Position numbers and translations under genes: made by a program
Notes under the pieces: model-generated
What the model was told of the DNA's origin: nothing
The model's database searches: none
What the model saw: the letters and a program-made list of their open reading frames with translations, nothing else
Assembly: GCF_004299445.1 (NCBI RefSeq)
Contig: NZ_SCTC01000083.1
Location: 1 to 64,000 of the forward strand
Reading direction: 5' to 3'
DNA from: Phenylobacterium sp.
GTDB taxonomy: Bacteria; Pseudomonadota; Alphaproteobacteria; Caulobacterales; Caulobacteraceae
DNA: 64,000 bases
In this document: positions 35,601 to 43,695 of the stretch, piece after piece
How the letters are laid out: every line of letters begins with the position of its first letter
How positions within the stretch are numbered: the stretch's first letter is position 1

Positions 35601-35834
35601 GCTGATCGGCATGACGTAGATGTCGCCCAGGAGGTTGAAGGCGATCGAGGCGCCGTCGGGGCTGACGTCGAGGTCCATCCAGGATCCCTCGTCGACGTTG
35701 ATCGGGACCTGACGGACGACTGCGCCCTGCGGCGCGTTCACATCCCACTTGGCTGGCTTCTCGGGCGGCGTCTGGGCGTGGGCCTGCGACAGGCCGACCA
35801 CGGCGGCGAACACGCCCGCGAGCTTGGAGTTCAT
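32622..35834 (-). CDS. Secreted beta-propeller (TolB-like) amidohydrolase
   Basis: 1070 aa. The ATG at 35834 has AGGGTG upstream and gives a signal peptide ending at AHA (~residue 20). The N-terminal ~600 residues carry repeated PD40/TolB blades (SPDGKRIAF, SPDGRFIA, SPDGKKIAF, TPDGKSIVF, SPDGKTVVF). The C-terminal ~400 residues are a metal-dependent amidohydrolase with DAHAHG (His722, His724) after IIPGLI. This combination is widespread in Caulobacterales and sphingomonads as predicted exported peptidases or imidazolonepropionase-like enzymes; the substrate is unknown. Convergent with CHAT paralogue 2. Confidence 0.88.
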   Translation of the reverse strand: MNSKLAGVFAAVVGLSQAHAQTPPEKPAKWDVNAPQGAVVRQVPINVDEGSWMDLDVSPDGASIAFNLLGDIYVMPISGGTPKRIAEGLAWEVQPRFSPDGKRIAFTSDRGGGDNIWVMNVDGSDKRQVTREDFRLLNQPTWSPDGRFIAAKKHFTTSRSLGTGEVWLYHVSGGAGVVLVKRPNEQHQKELGEPVYARDGKSIFYTRNITPGPIFEYAQDSNTDLFNIERYDLETGEISTAVSGAGGSVRPAPSPDGKKIAFVRRERTKSKLYVKDLTSGVERKVYDALDQDVQEVWAVSGLYPNMAWTPDGKSIVFWAGGKIRRVDADGANAGVIPFRVNDTRGVIDGPHPQIAVSPDRIQTKIPRFAAVSPDGKTVVFETLGKLYVKPMGGGEPRRLTKAVEGMELFPAWSRDGKQIAFVSWTDNGLGQVQVVPAGGGAARTVTIQPGHYARPVFSPDGKMIVFEKGGGGGLTSGEWSDSQGVYRAPATGGAAVRISKDLSSPQFGASNDRVFMVGRERGKLQLVSTDLNGEAKRVHAAGELVNDYFVSPDGALFAFRQNYEVSVMPLMPGTQEVAVDLKGGPLPVTRASVGGADYVNWSGGGTQLHWSLGPVVYTAAAKDLFPSAPPGEGAAKFQPPKTGVSLSMDVPADRPRGTVALTGARIVTMAAPDGGVIDDGVIVIRDDRIAAVGKRGAVSVPAEAKVVDLGGKTIIPGLIDAHAHGPHGVDELVPQQNWSMILNLAMGNTTAHNPSYPSTEIFAASEMQRAGLILGPRTFSTGTIVYGAKQAGNYAQIDSLDDALAHVRRLKAQGAHSIKNYNQPRREQRQQLTEAARREGMQVVAEGGALFGLDMTHIADGNSTVEHNVPLSTFYEDVLSFFSQSKTYYTPTLVVTFGGLAADPYWRAHTDVFEQPILKRHVPPSRLAAENVRREIAPESDYVDDDSAREAHKLAKRGVPVSIGAHGQQSGLGPHWELWSFVRGGMTPMEALQAGTIVPARSLGMARDIGSLEVGKLADLVVLDADPTTDIRNSEKVHRVMLGGRLYDPLTMNEVVTGERKRAPYWWEQR

Positions 35835-36042
35835 GGCACCCTGCCTCACACGTTAGGGCCGGGGCCCACGCAAGAGTTCTAGGCAGCCCCGCAGCACACG
35901 ACAACGCTCGTCGCCATGGACGCCCAGGATGCGCGCCATCGACACGCAACGACCGCAGAATTCGCGCGAGGGGTGGCTGGTCGTCACATCCATGGTCTAG
36001 GGCTGGAACGCATATCCCGATCGAGCGACGAAAGACCGACCT

Positions 36043-37695
36043 ATGACGCTTCCCGCCCTTCGCAGCCTTGCCGCAGCCGCGACGCTCGCGCTCGCCGCCC
36101 TGCCCGCGGCCCAGGCCCTGGCGCAGGATGCGAAGCCAAAGCTCATCGTCGCCATCAGCATCGACCAGTACAGCGCCAACCTCTTCGACGAGTGGCGCGG
36201 AACCTACAAGGGCGGCCTGGCGCGCATGGCGAGCGGCGTCGCCTATCGCAGCGGCTACCAGACGCATTCGGGCACCGAGACCTGCCCCGGGCACTCGACG
36301 CTGCTGACCGGCAAGCATCCGAACAAGACCGGCATCGTCGCCAACGCCTTTCTCGACCCGGCGACCCGGCGGCCGGTGTACTGCGTCAACGACACCAGCG
36401 TCGTGCTGGCCCATGACGCGAAGGCCAGCCCGGTGGGCCCGGCGCGCCTGGAGGCTTCAACCCTGGGCGACTGGCTGAAGGAGACCTCGCCCCAGAGCCG
36501 CGTCGTGGCGGTCTCCGGCAAGGACCGCGCGGCGATCACCATGGCCGGCCATAAGCCCGACGGCGTCTTCTGGCTGTTCAGCGGCTACGGTTTCACCACC
36601 TACGTCCCGCCGGGCGGCGACGCCGCCAAGGCGTTGGCCCCGGTCGCGGCGACCAACCGGCGGCTCGCGCCACGCTGGACCCAGAGGCCGACATGGACCT
36701 ACCAGACCCCCGCCTGCCGCGCCGCCGCCACAACGGTGGAGATCGGCGGCAAGACCTGGGAATCCAAGCTGCCGCCGGACGGCTATGCCGCTTCGATCCC
36801 GGCCGCCCTCATCAACTCGCCGGCCGGCGATGAGATCACCGGCGAGGCGGCGCGCGACCTGATCAAGCATTATCGTCTCGGCCAGGGGCCTGCGACCGAC
36901 CTGCTGGCCGTCAGCTTCTCGGCGACGGACTGGGTCGGCCACCGCTACGGCACGCGCGGTCCCGAGATGTGCGAGCAGATGCACCGCCTGGATGCGACGC
37001 TTGCCAGGCTGTTCGTCGACCTCGACGCTCTGAAGGTGCCTTATCTGGTCGTCCTCAGCGCCGACCATGGAGGCTCCGACATCCCGGAGCGCCTGCGCGC
37101 CCAGGGCTACCCCGCTGGTCGCGTCTCGGCGTCGGAGGTGATGGGCCGGGTCAACACCGCCTTGATGGCGGAGTTCAACCTGAAAAAGCCGCCGCTGGCC
37201 GGCTCGCCCGAGGAAGTCATGCTGCTCGAGGTCGCCGGCGTCGACCGGGAAAAGCTGATGGCCGCCGCCGTGCGCACCCTGGCCGCCCAGCCCGAACTTG
37301 CCGCCGTCTTCACCCGCGAGGAACTGCTGGCCACGCCGATCCGCAAGGGCGCGCCGCCCGAGGAGGTCAGCCTCAAGGAGCGCTTTGCCATGAGCGCGCA
37401 TCCGACCCGCTCGCCGGACATCCTGAGCGCCCTGCAGCCGCTGACCAGCCTGGGCACGGGCATGAACGGCGACTCCCGGGCCGGTCACGGCTCACCCTGG
37501 AACTACGACCGTCGCGTGCCGATGCTGTTCTGGTGGAAGGGCGCCAGGGCCGAGGACCGCTTCATCCCCGTAGAGACGGTCGACATCGCCCCGACACTGG
37601 CCGCCGCCATTGGCCTCACACCCCCCGCCGATATCGACGGCCGATGCCTGTCCCTGCCGGCCGGAAGCGGCGTCGCATGCCCGAAAGCTCCTTAG
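36043..37695 (+). CDS. Secreted alkaline phosphatase, PafA type
   Basis: 550-aa exported phosphomonoesterase of the alkaline phosphatase superfamily. A signal peptide is cleaved around ALA (residue 27). The nucleophile is Thr80 in GTETCPGHSTLLTG. Asn101, Lys160 and Arg162 (SGKDR) match the Asn/Lys/Arg set of PafA-type calcium-activated phosphatases. Metal ligands include the first Asp (SIDQYS, Asp41) and SADHGG. It would release phosphate from organic phosphate outside the cytoplasm. The gene stands alone; it is convergent with pcaL. Confidence 0.87.
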   Translation: MTLPALRSLAAAATLALAALPAAQALAQDAKPKLIVAISIDQYSANLFDEWRGTYKGGLARMASGVAYRSGYQTHSGTETCPGHSTLLTGKHPNKTGIVANAFLDPATRRPVYCVNDTSVVLAHDAKASPVGPARLEASTLGDWLKETSPQSRVVAVSGKDRAAITMAGHKPDGVFWLFSGYGFTTYVPPGGDAAKALAPVAATNRRLAPRWTQRPTWTYQTPACRAAATTVEIGGKTWESKLPPDGYAASIPAALINSPAGDEITGEAARDLIKHYRLGQGPATDLLAVSFSATDWVGHRYGTRGPEMCEQMHRLDATLARLFVDLDALKVPYLVVLSADHGGSDIPERLRAQGYPAGRVSASEVMGRVNTALMAEFNLKKPPLAGSPEEVMLLEVAGVDREKLMAAAVRTLAAQPELAAVFTREELLATPIRKGAPPEEVSLKERFAMSAHPTRSPDILSALQPLTSLGTGMNGDSRAGHGSPWNYDRRVPMLFWWKGARAEDRFIPVETVDIAPTLAAAIGLTPPADIDGRCLSLPAGSGVACPKAP

Positions 37696-37732
37696 GCAGA
37701 GGGCGACCAAGCCGCCGACGCCCGCGATCGGT

Positions 37733-38905
37733 TCAATCGATACCCGCGATGACGGCCGCCGCCTCGGCGAAGGCCGTGTTCGCGATCGGAACTCCGGCAT
37801 AGATGGCGGTCTGCAGGAGGACCTCCTTCAGCTCATCGCGCGTGAACCCGCCCTGCTCCAAACCGGAGCGGACGTGCAGACGGAACTCCTCCCAACGGCC
37901 GAGGGAGGCGGTCATCGCGACGACGAGCAGGCGGCGGGTGCGGTGGTCGAGCCCGGGCCGGCCCCAGACCTCGTTCCAGGCATAGCGCGTGATCATCGCC
38001 TGGAAGTCGGCGTTGAAGGGCGTGCGGGCCGCGAGCGCGCGATCGACCCAGGCATCGCCGAGAACCTCCCGGCGGACGGCCAGGCCGGCGTCGAAGAGGG
38101 TCGCCCGGGCCTCGTCGGCGGCAGCGTTCCCCGCCAGGAAATCGACGATGGCGCCGGCCAGCCCGGCGGGCGCCTCAAGGCTGGGCAGGTGGCCCGTGTC
38201 GAGGGCGACAGCCCGGGCGCCGGGGACGGCCGCCGCGATCCGATCTCCATGCCCCTCGAAGGGCGTCGAGACATCGCGGTCGCCGGAGATCACGAGCGCC
38301 CGGGCGCCTATACCGGAGAGGCGCGCCGAAAGGTCCATGTCGCGGATGGCGGCCCCGCATCCGGCATAGCCGTCAGGACTCATGGCCAGAAGCCGGGTCC
38401 GCGCGCTCGCCACGACGCCCGGGGTCTGATGTCGGAACCGTTCTGAAAAGAACCGCTCCATGGCCAGGTCGGCGATCGCGCTCAGCCCCTGCCCGCGCAC
38501 AGTGTCGATGCGCGCCTGCCACGCGGCGGGGTCCATCTGGGCCGATGTGCAGACCAGGACCAGCGCCTCGACCCGCGCAGGCGCCTTCAGCGCCAGCGTC
38601 ATGGCGATCATGCCGCCCAGCGACACGCCGCAGATTGCGGCGCGCGGCGTAGCCGCCGCATCCAACACCGCCAGGGCGTCGGCGGCGAGGTCGTCCAGGC
38701 TGTAATCCCCGGCCGGGGCGTCCGAGGCGCCGTGCCCGCGGACGTCCATCCGCAGCACCCGGAAGCGCGACATGAGGTGCGGGACGACGCCGTCCCAGAG
38801 GCTCATGTCGCAGCCGATGGCGTTCAGAAGCAGCAGAGCCGGTCGATCGGCCTCGCCATCCACGCGCCAGTAGAGGCGAACGCCATCGCGGCTTACGAAC
38901 GGCAT
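37733..38905 (-). CDS. pcaL: Fused 3-oxoadipate enol-lactonase / 4-carboxymuconolactone decarboxylase
   Basis: 390 aa, two enzymes in one chain. Residues 1-~260 are an alpha/beta hydrolase with the nucleophile elbow GVSLGG (Ser95), Asp in GDRD and His in TGHLPSLE: the PcaD lactonase. Residues ~270-390 are the PcaC decarboxylase (WGRPGLDHRTRRLLV, RLHVRSGLEQGGF). Together they turn 4-carboxymuconolactone into 3-oxoadipate. The start overlaps the pcaB stop by one base (TGATG). It is the last gene of the TonB receptor-pcaHGBL unit. Confidence 0.93.
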   Translation of the reverse strand: MPFVSRDGVRLYWRVDGEADRPALLLLNAIGCDMSLWDGVVPHLMSRFRVLRMDVRGHGASDAPAGDYSLDDLAADALAVLDAAATPRAAICGVSLGGMIAMTLALKAPARVEALVLVCTSAQMDPAAWQARIDTVRGQGLSAIADLAMERFFSERFRHQTPGVVASARTRLLAMSPDGYAGCGAAIRDMDLSARLSGIGARALVISGDRDVSTPFEGHGDRIAAAVPGARAVALDTGHLPSLEAPAGLAGAIVDFLAGNAAADEARATLFDAGLAVRREVLGDAWVDRALAARTPFNADFQAMITRYAWNEVWGRPGLDHRTRRLLVVAMTASLGRWEEFRLHVRSGLEQGGFTRDELKEVLLQTAIYAGVPIANTAFAEAAAVIAGID

Positions 38906-40047
38906 CAGCGGTCCTTCCCGTAGTGGCCGAGCGCCCGCCGCACGAGCGCCTCGGCGTGGCCCACGTCCTCGTCGACGCCGGCCGCGCGCAGGTTGCGCCG
39001 CATGGCGGCGGTGTCCACCTCCAGGTCCTGCGCAACAGGGCGCATGGCCGAGAGCGCCGCGTGGGCCAGGCCGAACAGGTCGGCGAGGACCGGACCTTCC
39101 GCCTGCCAGCCCCCCAGGCCACGCTCATGCTCCTGCGGGAGACCGCTGAGAATCGCGGACGTGAGCCCTGGCGCGCGCACCGCCGCCGAAAGCGCCACCT
39201 GGCAGCCAGTGGGGTTGCGCTTGTGGGCCATCGCCGACGAGCCGCCCCGGCCCTCGACACGCGGCTCGAACGCCTCGCCCACCTCGGACTGGGCCATCAG
39301 GGCGACATCACGCGCCATTTTGCCGACTGCGCCGACGAGGATCGCCAGCGCCGTCGCCACGCCGGCCAGCGCCTCGCGGCGGGCATGCCAGGGAGCGACC
39401 GCAACGGCCAGGTCGAGGTCGCGGGCCATTCGCTCGGCGACGGCAGGGCTGAGGCCAGCCATCGTGCCCACGGCGCCACCCAGTTGCAGCACCAGCGCCT
39501 GCGCGCACTCGCGATCCAGCCGCCGCGCCGCGGCATCCACCCCCAGCAACCAATGCGAGACCCGCAGCCCAAAGGTGATGGCCTGGGCCGGCTGCGTCAG
39601 CGTGCGGCCCAGCATCGGGGCCGCGGCATGGTCCCGGGCCAGGCGGGCAAGGGCTTGCGTGAGGTCCGCCGCCTCGGCCGCAACCAATGCCGCGGCGGCT
39701 TTCGCCTGGAGCATGATGACGGTGTCCGCCAGATCCTGGCTGGTCGATCCGAAGTGAACATGCGCGCCGCCTTCGGGGCCCGCGAATTCGCGCAGGCGCG
39801 CCACCAGCGGGATGGCCAGCGTCCCCGCGTGCGTGGCGGCCTCGGCAAGCTCGGCCACGTCGAATGTGGCGGAGGCGCAGGCGCTCGCGATGGCGTCGGC
39901 CGCGGCCTGCGGGATGATCCCCTCCTCCGCGCTGGCGCGGGCCAGGGCGGCCTCGAACGCCAGCGCGTGGGCCAGCGTCGCCGCATCGTCGAACACCGCC
40001 AGCATGGCCGGGGTCGACCCGGGCCGATCCCTGAGGAGCGAGGTCAC
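38905..40047 (-). CDS. pcaB: 3-carboxy-cis,cis-muconate cycloisomerase
   Basis: 380-aa member of the fumarase/aspartase superfamily. The signature GSSAMAHKRNP is at ~275-285, and GSTSQDLADT is near residue 100. It converts 3-carboxy-cis,cis-muconate to 4-carboxymuconolactone. Starts with GTG at 40047, preceded by GGGAAGGGA; the overlapping ATG is out of frame. Gap to pcaG is 15 bases. Confidence 0.94.
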   Translation of the reverse strand: MTSLLRDRPGSTPAMLAVFDDAATLAHALAFEAALARASAEEGIIPQAAADAIASACASATFDVAELAEAATHAGTLAIPLVARLREFAGPEGGAHVHFGSTSQDLADTVIMLQAKAAAALVAAEAADLTQALARLARDHAAAPMLGRTLTQPAQAITFGLRVSHWLLGVDAAARRLDRECAQALVLQLGGAVGTMAGLSPAVAERMARDLDLAVAVAPWHARREALAGVATALAILVGAVGKMARDVALMAQSEVGEAFEPRVEGRGGSSAMAHKRNPTGCQVALSAAVRAPGLTSAILSGLPQEHERGLGGWQAEGPVLADLFGLAHAALSAMRPVAQDLEVDTAAMRRNLRAAGVDEDVGHAEALVRRALGHYGKDR

Positions 40048-40062
40048 ATGTCCCTTCCCGGC

Positions 40063-40716
40063 TCAGATGTCGAAGAAGACGGTTTCGTGCTCGCCCCGCA
40101 AGCGGATGTCAAAGCGCCAGAGCGCGTCCCCGGCGCGGCGCGCCACGAGGGTCGCGCGCCGGGCGGCTGGGACCAGCCCGAGAATAGGATCGTCCTCGAG
40201 CCCCTCTCCGTCCTCGAAATACAGGCGCGTCACCAGCCGCTTGATCAGGCCGCGGCCCAGGACGCCGACCGCGATGTGAGACGCCTGCAGGCTGTTGCCG
40301 GGTCCCGGAACGCGGCCTGGGCGGATCGTACGGAAGCGAAACGTTCCATCCTCGTCCGTCGCGGCCCTTCCGAAACCCGGGAACGCAGGCGCGAGGGACG
40401 GGTCGGCCTCCGAGGGGTAGCGGCCTGCCGAATCCGCCTGCCAAATTTCCACCAGGGCGTCCGGGACCGCCTCGCCGGCCCCGTCTGTCACGCGGCCCGT
40501 GATCTCGATGATATCGCCCGCCACGGGGCCGCGCGGGCCCGCGACGTGCAGCAGATCGTGCCCGGACGGGATCAAGTCGGGCCGCGCCCCGAGGTCGGAC
40601 GTCCCGACCAGATCGGCTCCACCCTTCCAGGGGAGGGCGTAGTGGAAAAATGGACCCACGGTCTGCCAGGGGGTCTGGCCGAACCGCTCAGGACTCTGAT
40701 TGTCGGCCACGCTCAC
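40063..40716 (-). CDS. pcaG: Protocatechuate 3,4-dioxygenase alpha subunit
   Basis: 217 aa. Family text: TPWQTVGPFFHYALPW near the start, VPDALVEIWQADSAGRY (~87-103), and a GPGNSLQASHIAVGVLGRGL segment. The alpha subunit lacks the iron-ligand set of the beta subunit and shapes the active site with it. The start is a GTG overlapping the pcaH stop (GTGA), ensuring equal production of both subunits. Confidence 0.94.
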   Translation of the reverse strand: MSVADNQSPERFGQTPWQTVGPFFHYALPWKGGADLVGTSDLGARPDLIPSGHDLLHVAGPRGPVAGDIIEITGRVTDGAGEAVPDALVEIWQADSAGRYPSEADPSLAPAFPGFGRAATDEDGTFRFRTIRPGRVPGPGNSLQASHIAVGVLGRGLIKRLVTRLYFEDGEGLEDDPILGLVPAARRATLVARRAGDALWRFDIRLRGEHETVFFDI

Positions 40717-41411
40717 GCCTCCATCGGCGTGGCCCCGGGTCCGCGCAGCACCAGGTCGAAGAGGTAACCCAGGGCCCAGCTCGGCCGGGTGGTGTCGAGG
40801 TCGAAGCGGGCCACCAGCCGGTCCCGAAAGGGCTGGGGCACGGCGCAGGCGATCGGGTCGAGCGGGATCAACGGATCATCGGGGAAATACATCTGGGTGA
40901 CGAGCCGCGTTGCGAACGCCGGACCCAGCAGCGACAGGTGGATGTGCGACGGTCGCCAAGCGTTGTCGTGATTGCCCCAGGGATAGGCGCCCGGTCGCAC
41001 GGTGACGAACTGGTATCTCCCCTCGGCGTCGGTGATCACCCGACCCATTCCCGTGAAGTTGGGATCGATCGGCGCGTCCCACTGGTCCTTGGCGTGGATG
41101 TAGCGGCCGGCGGCGTTGGCCTGCCAGATTTCAACGAGGGTGTTCGCTGCCGGGCGCCCGCGCTCATCCAGCACCCGTCCCGCCACGATGATCCTCTGGC
41201 CTTGCGGGACGCCGGCGTGATGAGCCGTCAGGTCGGCCATGGCCGGGCCCATAAGCCCCGCCGCGTCGCGGGGCCCGGTCGTCTCGGTCAGAGTCTGGGG
41301 GATCCGCACCAGGGGCCGCGAGGGTGAGCGGAGGCTGGTGGACTTGTACGGAGGATGCAGCGAGGGGGGCTGCCCCGCATCCTCCCGCGCGTACGCGTCA
41401 GGCTCAGCCAT
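40713..41411 (-). CDS. pcaH: Protocatechuate 3,4-dioxygenase beta subunit
   Basis: 232 aa, the iron-bearing subunit of the intradiol ring-cleaving dioxygenase. The four ligands of Fe(III) are visible at the family spacing: Tyr104 (GRYIH), Tyr143 (GAYPW), His156 and His158 (PSHIHLS). It cleaves protocatechuate to 3-carboxy-cis,cis-muconate. The ribosome site GGAGAGG is upstream. It begins 39 bases after the TonB receptor stop, so the receptor is probably co-transcribed. Confidence 0.96.
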   Translation of the reverse strand: MAEPDAYAREDAGQPPSLHPPYKSTSLRSPSRPLVRIPQTLTETTGPRDAAGLMGPAMADLTAHHAGVPQGQRIIVAGRVLDERGRPAANTLVEIWQANAAGRYIHAKDQWDAPIDPNFTGMGRVITDAEGRYQFVTVRPGAYPWGNHDNAWRPSHIHLSLLGPAFATRLVTQMYFPDDPLIPLDPIACAVPQPFRDRLVARFDLDTTRPSWALGYLFDLVLRGPGATPMEA

Positions 41412-41450
41412 GCGACACCTCTCCCGCCCCTCAGCGTTCTCGTCGGGAAC

Positions 41451-43619
41451 CTACATCCTCCACACCAGCGTCACCCCATAGGTCTTCGGCGGGGCATAGG
41501 GCACCAGCACCTGCCTATAGGGGGCGAAGGCGGTGACGTAGGTGGCCACAAGTTCGTCGGTCAGGTTCTTGCCCCACACGGCCACCTGCCAGCGCTTGTC
41601 GGGCGAGGTCAGCGCGAGCCGCGCGTCGACATTGATGTAGCCGGCCTGCTTCTGGGTCGCGATGTTGGACGCCTCGAAGAACATGTGCGCCTGGTTGGTG
41701 TAATCGACCCGGCCCAGCACGCCCCAGCCTTGGACATCGAAACCATACTGGGCGCCCAGGTGGATTTTGTCCTTGGGCGAGCGCGGCAGGCTGTTGCCAG
41801 TGAAGTTGGCCGTCGCGCCGTTGGCGAAGCTGGTGAACTTGGCGTCCAGGTAACCATAGGCCGCCTCGAGCTGCAGGCCGGGGATCGGCCGCGCCACCAG
41901 TTCGACCTCAAACCCATCGATCTCTGCCGTCGCAGCGTTACCCACGACGACGCAGCACAGTGGCACCAGCTGCGAGACCTGCAGGTCCTTGTAGTCGGTG
42001 TGGAAGACCGAGGCGTTCACCTGCAGGCGCTTGTCCAGCCACTGGGTCTTGGCGCCGCCCTCGTAGCTCCAGGCGTACTCGGGGTCATAGGGGGTCGACT
42101 GGCTGAGCGCCGTGCCGGCGATACCCTGGAACCCGCCGCTCTTGAAGCCCCGCGTGGCGGAGGCATAGACGAGGATGTCCGGCGTCGCCTGCCAGTCCGC
42201 TGCGAAACGGGGCGTCAGCGCATTCCATTTCTTGCGGCCGCGGACGTCGTAGTTGGCGCCCAGCGGGGGCGGCTGGCCGGGGCCGGAGACCTTCATGCCG
42301 ATGAAGCGGCCCGACTTCTCCTCCCAGGTCTGGCGGAGACCGGCGGTCAGCGTGAGCGTGTCGGTGACGTTGAACCCGACCTGACCGAACAGCGCATAGC
42401 TCTTGGCCGAAACGTCCTGCGGATAGGTCGCCACGCCCGTCAGGGCCGGCGACGGGAAGTCCTGGCGCAGGTCCTCGATGCGGAAGTTGTCCTCGTGCAG
42501 ATAGTAGGCCCCGACCTGGCCGCTCAGGCGGCCGCCGAAGGCGTCGAACGACAGTCGGACTTCCTGGCTGAACTGATCGTTCTTTTCGTGATCGGTCTGG
42601 GTCGACTCGATCTGGTTCGGAGGGTTCACCGGGTTCGCGAAGAACGGGATGCGGATGTTCGTCGTGACCGCGCGATAGCCGGTGATCGAGGTGACGGTCC
42701 CGAGCGCGGTCTTCCAATTCACCTCGCCCCGATAGGTCTGGAGCCAGCGGCGCGTGTAGCCGTCGGTGTAGGCGTTCACGATGCGCGGGTCGGGGTTGAC
42801 CCCGACACAGTGCACACCGCCCCGGAGGGTCGCGTCGCAGATGTTGTCGCGCGGGTTGCCGCGCTGGTCCTGGTCGGTGAAATCGGCCGCCAGCACGATG
42901 TCCAGGTCTTCGCTGGGCAGGTAGCGCAGGGCGACAGCCGCGGTGCGCAGGTCCTGGTCGTTCACGTCATTGCCGGTGGTCTGATTGAACTCGTATCCGT
43001 CGCGCAGCTTCACCGAGACGCCGCCCGACAGATAGACGGTGTCGCTGAGCGGAATGTTGCCCCGAGCGCTGAAGGTGCGGCGGTCGTAGTTGCCGAGGCT
43101 GCCTTCGACGCGGAAGCGGGTGTCGTTGGACGGCTTGCGGGTCACGTACTGGATGAGACCGCCGACCGCGTTCTTGCCGAACAGCGTGCCCTGCGGCCCC
43201 CGGAGCACTTCCACCCGCTCCAGATCCATCGCGTCGATATCGGGGGTGCCGCCACGCCCGGCGTAGACTCCGTCGACAAAGACCACGACCGAGGCGTCGC
43301 CACCCGCGTTCTGGCTGATGCCATAGGCCGAGCCGATGCCGCGGATGGCGAAGTTGGGCTGCACCGGGTCCACCTGACCGGCGCTGAATCCGGGCGTGCG
43401 GATGGCAATGTCCTGCAGGGTTTCGATGGACTGCCGCTCCAGCGCGGCGGAGCCGAAGGCCGTCACCGCAATCGGCACCTTCTGGATGTTTTCCTCGACC
43501 CGCTGGGCGGTGACGACCAGTTCCGAAACCTCGGCTTCCTGCGCGGCGGCGTGTCCGGCCGCAAACAGGGCGAGGGTCATGGCCGCCCATGAGACACCGT
43601 CGGTCAGACGCTTGGACAT
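41451..43619 (-). CDS. TonB-dependent outer-membrane receptor leading the pca operon
   Basis: 722 aa. Signal peptide to ~residue 26 (GHAAAQ), TonB-box-like SELVVTAQR (32-40), plug domain with QDIAIRTPGFS and RGPQGTLFGKNAVGG, then a beta-barrel ending in the terminal aromatic-bearing strand (YGVTLVWRM). It imports a scarce substrate across the outer membrane using TonB energy. Its place directly ahead of pcaHGBL suggests an aromatic acid such as phthalate, protocatechuate or a lignin-derived acid. A GGGGAGG ribosome site precedes the ATG, and an operator-like palindrome lies ~65 bases upstream. Confidence 0.92.
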   Translation of the reverse strand: MSKRLTDGVSWAAMTLALFAAGHAAAQEAEVSELVVTAQRVEENIQKVPIAVTAFGSAALERQSIETLQDIAIRTPGFSAGQVDPVQPNFAIRGIGSAYGISQNAGGDASVVVFVDGVYAGRGGTPDIDAMDLERVEVLRGPQGTLFGKNAVGGLIQYVTRKPSNDTRFRVEGSLGNYDRRTFSARGNIPLSDTVYLSGGVSVKLRDGYEFNQTTGNDVNDQDLRTAAVALRYLPSEDLDIVLAADFTDQDQRGNPRDNICDATLRGGVHCVGVNPDPRIVNAYTDGYTRRWLQTYRGEVNWKTALGTVTSITGYRAVTTNIRIPFFANPVNPPNQIESTQTDHEKNDQFSQEVRLSFDAFGGRLSGQVGAYYLHEDNFRIEDLRQDFPSPALTGVATYPQDVSAKSYALFGQVGFNVTDTLTLTAGLRQTWEEKSGRFIGMKVSGPGQPPPLGANYDVRGRKKWNALTPRFAADWQATPDILVYASATRGFKSGGFQGIAGTALSQSTPYDPEYAWSYEGGAKTQWLDKRLQVNASVFHTDYKDLQVSQLVPLCCVVVGNAATAEIDGFEVELVARPIPGLQLEAAYGYLDAKFTSFANGATANFTGNSLPRSPKDKIHLGAQYGFDVQGWGVLGRVDYTNQAHMFFEASNIATQKQAGYINVDARLALTSPDKRWQVAVWGKNLTDELVATYVTAFAPYRQVLVPYAPPKTYGVTLVWRM

Positions 43620-43683
43620 ATCGCAACCTCCCCGTTGACCCCGTCTTCATCGCAGGGCCTGTCGTCACGGTACACCAGATTCC

Positions 43684-43695
43684 ATAGTATGCTAA
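43684..43695. promoter_or_regulatory. Operator-like palindrome (ATAG-TATG-CTAA) before the TonB receptor
   Basis: One of six copies of the TTAG-N4-CTAA motif in this region, here with one mismatch in the left arm. It overlaps the stop codon of the transporter gene and lies 64 bases upstream of the TonB receptor ATG. Confidence 0.5.

Noticed and set aside
34482..35882. Long plus-strand frame opposite the amidohydrolase
   Set aside because: Composition typical of an antisense frame; the minus-strand gene has signal peptide, blades and metal motif.
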